64,000 nt of DNA, taken from NCBI RefSeq assembly GCF_048771995.1, contig NC_133026.1, positions 14,616,001 through 14,680,000 on the forward strand. The letters are read 5' to 3'. The stretch comes from Taeniopygia guttata (lineage: Eukaryota; Chordata; Aves; Passeriformes; Estrildidae). Below the pieces are notes generated by a model, which was given only the letters and a program-made list of their open reading frames with translations, was not told the DNA's origin and searched no databases. Of the stretch, positions 1 through 12,668 are shown piece by piece (within the stretch, counting starts at the first letter, position 1; each line of letters opens with the position of its first letter). The translations under genes were made by a program, and so were the position numbers.

Positions 1-1112
1 GATTAATGCAAATGAAAGATAAAGAATAATAAAAGTAATTATACTGCAAGCAGAATGTAGAAAGTAGTTTCTCTGATTTCAGTAAGGAGCTGTTATTTGA
101 GTGCTATGAGGTTTTAGACATATTTTTTTTTGTGTGTGTTAGTCTAAATCCTAAAATGTAGCTGGCTTTTTCTTTGCTCCTGTACAGATATTCTATTTCC
201 CAGTTTTTGAGCAAAATCTCAAGGCAAACATTCACACCAAGCAGTGGACAAAGCTGAAAAAAAAAAAAAAAGATTTTAAAAAAACAGTCACAATGTGTAT
301 TTCAATCCCTATCTCAATTCTTAATATTTAGCACTTGATATACACTGTTTTCAGTTAAAGCTGATGATGAGATCCAACATGAGAGAAAATGACCCTGGCT
401 TAAACAGTTACCACACATCACCTTATCTACAGAACTAGTAAGCTTCAAATCTGAAGGAAATTTGGGACAGTTACAGTTCAGTTCAGCCTGCAACAAGAGA
501 ATCCAGCCAAATTCTTTCACATTTGCCACACCACAATAATTCCACAGACGTTCACCAAGGCATTGCTTATTTGAGGTTATTTACTGCGCAGTGTTTAACC
601 CCAAGCTGTAGCACAACTAGCCAACAGACTTAAAAGCCCCATAGAAAATGCAAAGCTAGTTAAGGTGTTTTATACAGAAGTACAAAGAATGTGAAAATAT
701 GTGCCTGCTACTACTTCAAATGCAGAAAATAAAGCAAAAAGTGTTTAATAACACAGCAACTAACTACAGCAACATACTAAAGGATGTCCTGAGAAGGCTC
801 TGAGCCTATGGAACATATTCCCCACCAAAGCATGATTTGCTGTCCTGGCTGTAGCTATGCCCTGAACCAGAGTCCTTTGTGCATGCATCTGAGGGGTCTG
901 TCAGGCCTGTGCTGGAGTTAGGCACAGAGTAACTATGGGGCACTTCTGGCAGATGAAGGTTTCTCCAAAAACAAGTGATGGAAGAAGCAACATTCCCAGT
1001 GTGCAAGGTCAGCTTGGTCCCAACCTTCCTATGTGCTTATCCACTCACATTAAGAAATTTGAGGGGACCCTTTTAGTAATCAGGTGTCCATACAGGTGGT
1101 ATTCACATGCCC
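1..1112. other. Non-coding, AT-rich
   Basis: I see no gene or recognisable repeat here apart from an A15 run at 257-271. Open frames are short and unsupported. Confidence 0.7.
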
Positions 1113-1491
1113 TGTGAACAGAGAGAGACTTAGCTTTATCAGGATTTCTCCTGAGAGAAGCTGTGAGAGAAGCAGAGAAAAGAGAATCAAAACAATTCTT
1201 CTCTCATTCGCTGCTCCTGTTTGTACCCATGTGGAATGTGGTATGGAGATTGTTTATACAAGGTGCTTGCTTGATTGGATTCTGTTGATGGTGCTTGGAT
1301 TCATTGATCAATTGGATCCACGTGTGTGTCGGGACTCTCGGGCAGAGAGAGTCACAGGTATTCTAGTCAGTTAGTGAGTGATAGTTCTTGTTAGTGTAAT
1401 ATAGTATAATATAGTCTAATAAAGTAATTAATTAGCCTTCTGAAATCATTGGAGTCCTGCACATAATTCTTCCTGTTGGTCGGACACCACA
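1113..1491 (+). mobile_element. ERVK-type solo LTR
   Basis: Begins tgtgaacagag and ends gacaccaca, with a polyadenylation signal aataaa at 1418-1423 followed by the AT-rich stretch and the cysteine-poor 3' end typical of passerine ERVK (TguLTR5-like) LTRs as I recall them. No internal viral genes adjoin it. The flanking six bases (atgccc and ttttac) do not match, so no target-site duplication is visible. Family assignment is from memory. Confidence 0.65.
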
Positions 1492-3589
1492 TTTTACTAT
1501 ACATACACTAAACACTACCATCAGGAGTAGGACTTAAGAATTCACTAAATACAAACTAGGAGGAAGGTGCAGACAATCAACACAGAGTCCCCAAACTCAT
1601 AGTTAAGAACAACACTTTTTTTCCTGAAAAACTATGCTACATCTCTTCAGGCCCACACAATGTGAACTACTGTCTACTATTTTTTCCTAAGGCTTGTTTA
1701 TTGCTAACAGGCCTGGTTTATGATATTTCTGCTATACCTTTTGGATCCTTTCTTTGCTTCTTCTTTCTCAAACATAAGCTTTGTGTCTGAATTTTCAATG
1801 CTTTTAATAACCTACTTCCTCCTTATCTATCTTCTGTCATTATACAAAGATTAATGCAAATTTGATTAGATTTCTGTAGTTCATCTGCTAGTTTTTCAAA
1901 CATCTTTGTGCTTTCTTCCATTTTGTCCTTCTTGCTGGACTTTTCTTTCAACAGCCACAAAACCTGATAAATTTTCCTCAGCAAATCCCACCTTATGTCT
2001 TCTTCACCATGAAGAACACACAGAAACAAGAGTTCGACTGATGGTGTGTTGCAAACTGTGCCTTCCCCACTGATCAATACAGCCTCATTGTTTCCCTCAT
2101 CTGCCCAGAGCCATCTGCTGTCTTTTGTCTTATACTTTTGAGTTCTTCAGGGCAGGAATTATCTTTTTGCCCTATATTCCTATACAATATAACAAGATAA
2201 TCACAGTTCAGGCAGGATTAAGGCTGCTAGATAACATGATAATACAAACAAATTACAACAACGGAAAATTTGCTCCAAGTTCTCTACAGGTTTTGTTTGT
2301 TTGTTTTATTTTTGGTTTTTTTTTTTAAATGAAACCTAAGACTTAGAAATATTAGGTGGTTCAGGAAAAACATCACTGATTCCACTGTTTTTTCAAAGCC
2401 TCTGACAAAGGTTTAAAATAGCAGTAGGTGAGAATATTAATTCAAGTCTTTTAATAGAGGGCTGGATCAGGCTCGGCAGGTCTGACAGCCTGTCTCCATT
2501 GTAACTCCTCCTAAAGGCAGGAAAAGGATTCTCACGGGAAATGAATCAGCCCCTACGGAGCCCACGAGGCAGCGTGCAAGAGGAGTTCTGCTACTGCCTG
2601 GCAAGATTGGTGGCTCAGATACAGGACCACGTAGTGACATCTTTATCATAATCCTTAATAGAAATATGCCATATCTTCCTGTTTATTTTTATTTGAAGGT
2701 GAATGTCACAAAAGTTAAAGGGCTGCAACACTAAACGGGGTCATAATAAGAAAAAATCCAAGATTATGTCCACAGAGATCATGATTCAGGGAGACTGCTG
2801 TGAACCACAAATGTAAAATTATAAATATTACAAAGCGTGTATTTATGTGCAAGAGGCCTAAATTTCACGGAGAATCCTCGTTCCAGGGGCCTTTTGGTGC
2901 CTACATGCTCGCTTACGAGACTGTGCTATGCAAGGGGGTTGTTTTATCTTGCACTGAACAGAGAAGAGGTCAGAATTTGCCCGTCTTTTCAGAGCCCAGC
3001 TCCAGCAGGCACTACCTGACTCAGCTCACAAACTAGAGCCACAGCATCAAATTTCCCAACCCACTTAATTTGAAAGCCTGCCAAGATAGGTGAAAGACCT
3101 TATAAATATGTAAAGCAGGAAGTTCAGATTACACAGTGATGTAAATTCCCAGTGATTGATGCCCTTTTAAAAACAATAAAAATCCTCGAGAAACTACAAT
3201 GTTGGTGAATGTGCTTCCCTCCCGATGCTGTCTGGCGGTGCCGTGCGGAGTTTGGCTGATGTATTGTACTTTTCGTGCGGATTTTATTTTGGATTTCTAC
3301 CACTTCCTGGAGGCCAGGGGGAGGCACAGTGGGAGGAACCAAAAAACTCGGTGCCACAGCCATTTTGTTTGTGGGCAGCATGGTAGAATTCTGTCAGTCA
3401 GTATAAGGAGGGGTTTTTAAAACAGTATTTATGGAAAAACTATTCCTGCCGTAACGGATGTATCTGTTGAATTTAGTGTTAATTTAGTCCTTTCATAAGG
3501 TAGGTATTTATAATTGTAAGTAAATTGAGTATTTGTTGGGATTCCAGCCTCCCCACTTTCCAGGAATCATGGATTTTGTTTCAGGCATG
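1492..3589. other. Non-coding sequence between LTR and upstream CpG island
   Basis: No gene seen. The part 3200-3420 is less AT-rich than its surroundings and includes a YY1-like gccattttg at 3359; it may belong to the upstream promoter region. Confidence 0.65.
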
Positions 3590-4343
3590 ACTGGCTCTTT
3601 CGGATGCTGCGAGGCTGCCGGAGCCCGGCGGGGCGGGGGTGCCGCGGGGGGAGGCCGAGGGATGCGCCGGGCGGCACAAACTTGCTGCGGGGTTCGGAGT
3701 GGGGGCGGGGGCGGGGGGAGGGACGGAGGGAAAACGGCGAAGTCTTGGAATTATTTTGTCCAACAGCCTTCCTTTATTAATTCTCAAGAGGCAGCTGCTC
3801 TAACCGAGGGGAGGATGAGGCGTGGGGTTGCGCGGGGCGAGCCGTAGTTTTGCAGTGTCACCGAAAACCAGCGCTAGACTTTGGTCCTGTGTGCTCCAGA
3901 GGCGGGTGTAAAATGGCACACTGCATTTTTCCAGGCGGCGGCGGGGGGAGCGGCGGGGCGGGCGGGGGCGCCGCTGCCCGCGGAGCCCATCGAGCCAACG
4001 CCAGCCCCGGCAAAGTTGTGACCCCGGCGGCACCGGGTCCCCCGCCCCGGCTGCGGCCGCCCGCCGGCATCGCCCGCCGACCCTCGGGAAGCCGCCTCCT
4101 TCCTCGCCCGGCGATCCTGGCGGGGTGACGGGCAGGGGGAGGAAAGAAGAGAGGGAGGAGAGGGAAAAAAAAAAAAAAAAAAAAAAGGAAAGGAAAGAAA
4201 AGAAAAGTCTCACTTTCTGCATTTGCGAAATATTTTAAGGATGTTCGGGAAACCCTTTGCAGCATGGAGGTGGCTGGTTGTAGGAGAGCGAGTATGCAGT
4301 CCATATTGTTACAGCCCTTTTGCAAGGGCTGCCTTCTTCGAAG
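3590..4343 (+). promoter_or_regulatory. Upstream CpG island with candidate alternative first exon
   Basis: GC- and CpG-dense from about 3590 to 4120, then a polypurine tract, then sequence ending in a near-perfect donor (ttcgaag|gtaagtt, GT 4344-4345). No acceptor is needed if it is a first exon. Orientation and position 13 kb before the main promoter fit an alternative EPC1 first exon, but a separate non-coding transcript is possible. The ATG at 4241 opens 34 codons plus one base to the donor; spliced to exon 2 it would be out of the EPC1 frame, so EPC1 would start at Met72. Confidence 0.5.
4134..4207 (+). repeat. 74-bp uninterrupted polypurine tract with A22
   Basis: Every base on the + strand is A or G, including a run of 22 A at 4165-4186. 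It lies between the CpG island and the candidate upstream exon's ATG. Such tracts can form triplex DNA and exclude nucleosomes (general knowledge). Confidence 0.9.
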
Positions 4344-4620
4344 GTAAGTTTGTGTTTTTAACCAAAAATATTCCTTTCTGCGGGTTTTTGGCGTGTATTA
4401 GTGCTGTGGAAGATTTTCGTTGTGTTGATGAACAAAACGTAGTCTTGTATTTTTCATAGCTTTGATCTCATGTGAATCCCACCCAACGGTGTCTCCTTAA
4501 TAGCGACAATTACTGAAGTCAGTTTTGTTTCCTCTTTAAAATTTTATACACGAGAAGATTAAAAACAATTTAACTTCAGTTTAGGAGTATAAGAACTCAA
4601 ATATTTTCCAGATGGACTTG

Positions 4621-4687
4621 GTTTTTTTTGTTTGTTTGTTTTTTTTTGGTTCTGGCTTTTTGTTGGGGTGGGGGGGGGGCGGGGGGG
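4621..4687 (+). repeat. T/G low complexity ending in a G-rich tract
   Basis: A (GTTT)-like stretch followed at 4665-4687 by 23 bases that are G except one T and one C, a strong G-quadruplex candidate. Confidence 0.85.
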
Positions 4688-5044
4688 AATTCTTTACCGA
4701 GTAATAAACGGATCCAGGACCAAATATGTGACTGTCTATATAAATATAATGCAGCTCTCGTGTATAAAGAAGCATGTTATGTTGCTACTGTATGGTCTGA
4801 TGGTAGCTGAAAGAGTTTACAATGCCATTTGTGATGGCTCTTGATGGATTACTTTGGTCTAAAGTAAGGGGGAAAACTGCCCTTGATATGGTGAAGGTGG
4901 AGATGGACATAAGAGGGTTTATATTAAGTTATGTCTCTTACTAAACAGTGACCTTTTTATTTACAAATTCCAGCTCTTGTGATAATTAGCTTAAAGCATT
5001 AGTTATATAAAGGTTCTTATTTCCCCACACTTCACTTAGATGTC

Positions 5045-5110
5045 TTGGTGTTGGGTTGTTTGGTTTGTTTTTTTGTGGTTTTTTTGGGGGGGTGGGGGGT
5101 GTTGAGTGGT
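5045..5110 (+). repeat. T/G low complexity with G tracts
   Basis: ggttgtttggtttg-type sequence followed by G8-T-G6 at about 5086-5100. A T20-class run follows at 5187-5206. Confidence 0.8.
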
Positions 5111-8100
5111 TTGTTTGCTCTTTTTCTTCTAAGAAGGCACATTTGGGAGACATTTTGTAAATTTTGGCATTTTTCTAGGCTCTTTCCTTTTTTTTTTTTT
5201 TTTTTTCCACCCGGTGGGAGATCTTTTTTGTTTTGCATTGCTCTGTGCTGGTGGCGCTGTGGGGCTCCGAAACAATTCGTGTCCCTGGCTCTAAAGGCGG
5301 AGGGGGCCGGAGGGAGAAAGGTGGGGCACGGGTTGATCTATTGTATCTTTTCCTTTTCTCTGTATCAAAAATAACCGCAAATTAGTTAGAATTACGATGA
5401 AATTGTATATCTAGAAAATTGTAGTGTCGCATGAACTATGGCCCGGCAGAGGCATGACCTCACCCTTTCGCTGGTTTGTGTAATGAAGCGTATCCTTAAT
5501 TTTTTTTCAATCCTGTACCTAGGGTCCAGTTTTCCTCAGTGATGAGATCTTCGGTCCCACCCCCAAAATGATTTTGCAGTGGCTGCAGATGAAAGATTTT
5601 TAAATTATTTTTTGCAGCCAATATGGAAGGCTTTGGCACACACTTATTGTGCAACTAGTCCATTGTTTGCTTGTTGTGAAGTTAAAGGGTCCATCCACGG
5701 CTGCTCATGAAGCCCTAAGGTCCCCCTCGCTCTCGTACTTGCATATGCAAATCTCCTGATGAGGTCTGTAGGAGTTTGGGTTGAAAAGGGAAAACCTAAT
5801 GTAGTCCTTCAGATTGTAAGAGGATTCACCTGAGGTGGGTGGGTTATTTCTTTCCTGTTGCTAAGTGGAGCATGCATTTTACATGTCTTTATACAAAGAT
5901 ACATGTTAATGTGTGTTTTCTTTTGTTGCAACCTACAGATCACCTCGGTTCTAAGTGCAAAAGGATTAGAAGGCTTTCTGCTAACATCCATATTAGGTGT
6001 AAGAAAACAGAAGTGATTCATGTTCTAAGATGGTTGGGAAGACATAGTCAAGCCCATGATCAGAGCATATATTGGAAACTTAACAGGTTCAGGAACAAAT
6101 TTGACATTAAATTCAACACATTCTTAAGAAATCAATGTGCCTGTTATTTTGGAGTGATAAAAGCTGATAATTTTAGAGGCCTTTGCATCTATTTTACATT
6201 TCAATGTCCTCAGTATTTTCAAAGAATAAATTTGACAAATACTAGGCCATTTGAAACAGTCTCTAAACTTCTTGTAAATGTTTAAATCTTCAATAATGAA
6301 TATATATATCAGATCAAAGAGTTTGCTCATTAAGTTAATTAGTTTTATGGAAACTGATATACAACTTCAGTAGATCTCTGTAATGGTCTCTTATTCACTA
6401 TTCCTTTTTAAAAGAAGGTAAATTTTGCTTCTGTCTTAGGTAAAATACATCTTGCAACCTCCTAACAGTAACAAACATATATCCAAGAGAGCAGCCAGTT
6501 TTATCATCTCTCTATCAGACAAAATCTGCTTTTATGAATTCTTGCCTGGAGCAGAGACCTATGACAGTGCAGTATGACCTCTACTTCTTTGGTGTCCTGG
6601 TACAACTCTTAGACTTGAGGACAAACACCAAGGCATAAACCCTGTTAGAAAGCGTGGAATTGGGCCATCCTCCATTTCCATTTCTGAGACCTGATCAATA
6701 GGATATAAGGTCGGCATTTTGGGCACAGTTTATGCCAATAGAAGTAGTGCCAGCTGTTGAGTTTATTACAATAATTATCAGTCTTAGAGAATCACTGGGC
6801 TGTTTAATTCTGATGCAACTTTTCTTTTTTGACATCATTCAGACCAAGGCTCAGTGTGCTCATCCACGGACAACAGTACTGAACAAATGATAAACTGAGG
6901 TGCTTACTGAAAGTATTTTAATGCTTTTATCATCTTGCACCATGAAAGTGATGATTTCTTGTGGCTGCACCCTGTACATGCAGGCCATGCACAACTGAGT
7001 GTTGTGATCTTGCTGCTCAGAGTCAGTTCGAGCTCAGTGAAGTCGGCAAAAAAATGAAATCTGAATGGAAACTTGCTTCACACTTTCTCCCCTCTCTCCC
7101 ATTCAACTGAGGCTATGCTTTAATTTTGGTTGTGGTTTTGCAACTTTGAAGCTGCAACTGATGAAAGTGTCTGGTTTTACTCCCATCAAATCATAGGGTG
7201 AGAAGAGTGAAGTGCTGATCTTCCACAACTCAGTGGCTCTCTCACTTATCTCCTTCCTTTTTGAGCCATTGTGTTGCCAGTAAGAAGTAAGAAGTGTTTA
7301 AGATTCTGTATCTTCTCAAAGCTAGCAACTAATTTACCTCCTGCATCTTCTGCAGACATGCCTGGAAGAGTAATTTCTGTGGGGTAGCTCATTCTTTATT
7401 GTGTTTTACCCTGCTCCTTCTGAAATACCAGTATGTCGAATTCCAGGACCTAAAGCATAATAACTTTTTTTTTTTTTTTTTGTCGGGTTTCTTAATTTTC
7501 TCCCTTACATATACCTCCATTTCTAAGTTGCCAAAAGTAATATATTTTTCTCCTAATACAGTTTCTCTTTTACCTAGAAAGTCTATATAGTACAGGCACC
7601 TTTGTAAGATATTTGGGTCTCTTGGCTTAAAACTGTTTGAAGTATGGAATCGTACTATAAACCAATCTTTTTCAAGAGCTTAATTCAACCTAACTGACCA
7701 AAATGTTCTTTGTGCCTTGGTGAGATACCTTTTACATTCCTTTGCATATACAAAATTACTAGTATTATGTACTCAAGTAAGAGTCATGGTAAAAATGGCT
7801 GTCTAAAATGGTCAATAGTAGTTAGTGCAAGATGTGTAGATCCCAGGCAGATAGAATCAGCTTCCAAAGTTAACCAAAATGTCATGCGAGCAGTTCCTCA
7901 GAAGTGGGTTAGTCGTGTAGAAGAATGTTGTTTGGGGCTCAGCTCAAACAAAAGTCATACCCCCTGCTTTTGAGGGCTCTAAAGTATTCTTTGTGTCCTT
8001 GATCCAACATGGTTTCAAAGGTGGGGGGCCATCTCTATGTTGGACACCTTGTGACATAATCTTGTTTCTCCTCACCTTTCTTATTTCATAACTTTGCTAG

Positions 8101-11100
8101 CTGTACTTCTCCACAGCCTACTTGTCAGCATCAACTTGTAGCAATGAATAATTAGTTTAAAACTTCAAGGAACACCTGTTTCTCAGCAGTGAACAAAGGG
8201 CAATATACTACATGCCTCCTTCAGACTCATCTTCTACAAAGTTAGGTCTCTCCATATCTCTTCCAGACTGATATTTGCATGACCTTTCGGTGTTATGAAA
8301 TTATCTGCTCTAAATTCTACATGCCAGAGGAACTGCTGTAGCTAGCACATCCTTTCACCTTTTAGCATTCTTCATATTTTTCCTCTCTTAGAAAATAGCA
8401 CAAGAAGTTAATTCATGTTGTAGTGAAGAGACAATCCTAGACTTTAAATTCTTTAGTAAATATACAGGATGGGGGAATGTCAGCGCTTCGAAATATAACT
8501 CCTGTATTGCTGTTGTGAGCAACAAAGCATGCCTTGCACAGATGTGACCAGGTGGCTTCAGGTCCTGTGGGCTTCTTTAAACCCCTTACTAAGTCACATT
8601 TCCAGTTTATTGTGTTACTGCTGGACTATCCAGGAGCAAGATAATACCAATACTATAAACTTCCTTAATAGGAAGGTTTGTTTGTCAATTCTCTAGGAAT
8701 AGTAACTAGAACCTGAAATTGGTGGTCAGAAGGTATTGTAGTGTTTAAAAAGTCTGTATATTTGCTAAAAACTATTCTCTCTGCTTATCTCCCAATATAA
8801 ACAACAGAGAGATGGGAACTGCCAAATAACACGCGAGTCCTAGTCTTCACTACTTGTGCAGCGAGTTGGGATGCTGTTGTGGAGCTCCTGGATGGTAAAT
8901 GGAAAATTGCTCAGAGCCAACCAACACCATACAACAGAAAACAGTAGTTACAGATATAATGTCTATTGCTTTGAGCACCAGTAAAAATAGCAAGAGCTCT
9001 AAACGTAGTCCATGTGAATTCCAGCTTGGAGCAAATGACTGAAAATGGGGGATGCTGACGTGCCATTTTATGTTGCTGAGCAGAACCTGGATCACTATTG
9101 CTAGGGAATGGGAAAAGGATGAGTTAGATTTTACAATGCATTGAGCACTAGGATTTCCAGAGGAAAAGGTGGGGTTCAATCTCATCCCCGTTCCCAGGAC
9201 TGTCTCATGGATTTTACTCAATAATGTAAAATGTAGGAATTCCAGGGAACAGTGAGCAGATTTGTTCTTCCCAGAGGAGTCTTCCTTTTGTCAGGTTCCA
9301 CTTTGGTTTTTCCTTGGGTTAGAGACCTGGGAAATGGGCCTGTAAGGTGGTGTTAACTCGCATTTCCCTGGGTTTACAGTAAGTTGGACTTCTGAGTGAA
9401 TTATAATCCCTGTATTGTATATATTCATGTAGAACTTACTTCATTTACCTTTAGATGGGTATTGTTAAATCTGTAATCTGCAGTGGAAAGAAAGAGATCA
9501 AGTAAATGATAGCCTTAAAAAATGACATCCAGGAGAATAACATAGCCTTAAAAAATGACAAAAGGACTCCAACAACAGAAAAAACAAGAAGAAAACAAAC
9601 ACAACCAAATTTTTGATGTCTGGTGTGATAAGGACTGTATCTTAAATTTAACTAAGTATCCTGATCAGGTCTCCATCTGCCTCCTGTGACTAATTGAGAT
9701 ATGAATGCCCTCACTTAATCAGAGATATCCCATGCCTGTGAGTTTGCTAATAATGACCTGTGCATGATTTAGGTAACAAGAAGTTGGCTCTTAATCCTCA
9801 CTCTCCTTCAGAGCCTTGAGGAAATTACTAAATGGAAGGAAGACCCTTGGCCTCACAGGGATGTGCATCTGGAATATTCATTAACACAAATAAGAGTGAG
9901 CTTTCCATGTTCAAATAGACATAAAAATCAAGTGACTTGGATCTGGGGATTTCACAGCATCCCCTTCTACTTACTAAAGAATCTTGGTGCTGCCATAACC
10001 TGATCACTAAAAGGATAACTTCATGAAAGGGTCCTTTCACCTGACAGTTTTTCATCTGTAACAGATGGGGCATGTTTTCTGACTGGATTTATTAATAAGA
10101 TTTTTTTTTCTCAAGAAAATTTAAAATTCAATTTTAAAGGTTATAATTCAGAGCAGCTGTGTTATTTCTGATGGTCTCAAAGGTATCCACACAAGGCAGA
10201 ACATCTTGATGTCTTTAGAAAAAGTACTTGTGTATTCATAACTCAAGAAAAGTGCTGCAATCAGCATCTTTTAAGGAGAAACCATGCTGGATAATAGAGG
10301 GGAGAAAACATATATCTGATAACTCTGCATAGACACTTTCTGTTTAGCCCATATTCATCTACAAGCACATAATGAATGAAGATTCCATAAGAAAGTATTC
10401 TGCTTTCTTTTGTCATCTCTGAATCAATTTCCAAGTTAAAAATTGGATGTTGTGGGAATCTGTGGGATTTGGAAGGTCTAGTCAAGCACACTTCCAGATG
10501 AGGTACTTTAATGTAAGAAACTGGTTTTTTTCCCCATCTTTCATATTCTCCCTTGATATTTTTTAAAAATTAGGTTGTGTCTCTTTATGCTAACATCCTT
10601 CTTGAGTTGGTTTTAAGTAAAAAGCTCAGCAGACTTGGAACATGTGACCAGTGGCAGGCTGGTGCACATTAACCCCAGTGTTAATGACAGGGGTCTGTCG
10701 TGCTCTCTTGGTCAGAGGAGCAGAATGTCAGAACAGTCATAAAACTGACACACTGCACAATAAGAGAATGGGAACTGAGTGTCTTTGTCAGAGATGGATT
10801 TTGGGGGGCGTGTGGGGTGTGGAGTGTGGTTCAAGTCTTACCTGCTTGCAACCTGAATGATTTGAGAAAACCACTTTCCATTTGGCTCTGCTCCTCAGGT
10901 TGCCCTAACACCATATTTGGGGATTTCACAGGGATGGTGAGAAGAAAATGCCAGTGATATCACAGCACTTCTGGGTTCCATTATCCCACCTACATTAGTG
11001 ACAGAGAAAATAATATAATGTGATTTTTCTATTTTTCTTCTCACTGCAACTTCATGTTTGCATCTAGACCGAAACATTTCCCTTTCAACATCTGCCCATC

Positions 11101-12548
11101 TCCCACAAGTTGTTTGCATTCTCTAAATGTTGAAAAACCTCAAAAATTACATTTTCTTCAGATTAACCCTATCATAATTTTACACTTTTAAGCATTTGCT
11201 ATCATTTAAAGATATTTAGATAAGGATATCTCCAAACAGTGTCATCTGATCAATTTTATATTCAGAACTAGCCTCCTCTGCTGGATATTTACAGTCAAAC
11301 TTAATTCATTAGGCCTTTTTTCCCACTAATGCAGCATTATTAATTTATGCTTTCTTAACTTTATATAGAAACATTGGGTTATAAATATGATCATGATTAT
11401 TTGTATCCCAGAAGACAAACAATATTTTTATAACATTTACTCATGCTTAATTTAGTATAAATCAAATACAGTGTGTAAAAAATCCACTTCTAAAATGGAA
11501 AGAATATTTGTGTTCTTGCAAGCTAATAACAAGCTTTAGAAATCCAAAAGCTAAGTTATTTGTATTTTTTTCATTTCTTTGAAATGGAGAAATGTATTTA
11601 TGTTAAGTAAAGATGGTATAGCCTGTATAAGGTACTTAATAACACATTTGTATTAATTTGATCTGGAATTTGTAGGTATGTAGGTACATCCCACTAACAT
11701 TAAAATAAAAACAATCTAAACATATATGTTAGGAAATGCCTCTTCATTCCAAGATGCAAATGTACTTTCCTGCACCAAAAGATTTCTGAAGCTAAGCTAA
11801 TTTCTATCTAGACATAAGTCACTGTTTTCCCCAGCTGTGTCAGGGAAGCAGATAACCTACTTGCATTCTGATTGAGGAACTGCAAATTAAAGCATTTGTC
11901 TTTGTTACAGTTATATATGAAGTCATATAGTCATAGATAAAGTTCTATAGTAATTCCACATTAATTTAACTCCACATTATTTAACATCAGCAACGTAATT
12001 TTGAAGTTTGAAAATACTTGATCATACTAACCAGAAGCCCTGAAGCACTTGAAATGATTTTTCATAAATTGACTTTCAAGACAGGATTTCTATCTTGGAA
12101 GTGTAAGGTAAAAATCTAAAAAGTTAGAGCATGTAATAGTAAGACATTCAGGTCTTACTATTTAACTGAATTTGCTATATTATTTGCATTTACATAGAGC
12201 CAGGCACCTACCAGGGTAGAAGTAAAGTTTCTGAAGTCATGCAAAGGCCCAGAGCCTGTCACCAGTTTACCCCTTTATCCCATGTTGGGATGTGAGCACT
12301 GGCAGTTGATGTTTATGTAGTGATGCCATGTGTGTGTTTGTGGTGGGGTTTTTTCGTTTGTTTTTAGCTTAATGGTCAATTGAAGGATTTGGGACAGTGT
12401 GCAGACCTGTGTACAGCTATAATTTCTCTACTTCTGTTTTCCTTTTTTAGCCTTTCACCTTATACTATGCAGAATATCAAAGTTAGACATCCTTAGCTCT
12501 TTGATTGATGAACTAGCAATTGTGTTGGCAGGAGAAGGCAGGGCTTTT

Positions 12549-12668
12549 ATATTTGGTTGGTTGCTGTTTGTTTTGGGTTTTTTTTAAATCTGGTTGTGGT
12601 TTTGCTTGCTTTTTTGTTTGTTTGCTTGGGTTTTTGTTGTTTGTGTTAGGGTTTGTTTTTTTTTTTGC
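12549..12668 (+). repeat. T/G-rich low-complexity tract
   Basis: About 120 bp composed almost wholly of T and G in gttt-like units. It creates long but meaningless open frames on both strands. Confidence 0.8.

Noticed and set aside
3308..3330. CTCF-like motif (ccagggggaggcac)
   Set aside because: Three mismatches to the core at important positions, clearly weaker than the one at 44117.
3533..4325. Open frames of 68-155 codons on both strands
   Set aside because: Low-complexity Gly/Pro/Ser/Phe sequences produced by the CpG island and the polypurine tract; no domain or conservation signal visible.
5839..6285. 148-codon open frame on +
   Set aside because: AT-rich region, no recognisable motif, no splice context; compatible with chance.
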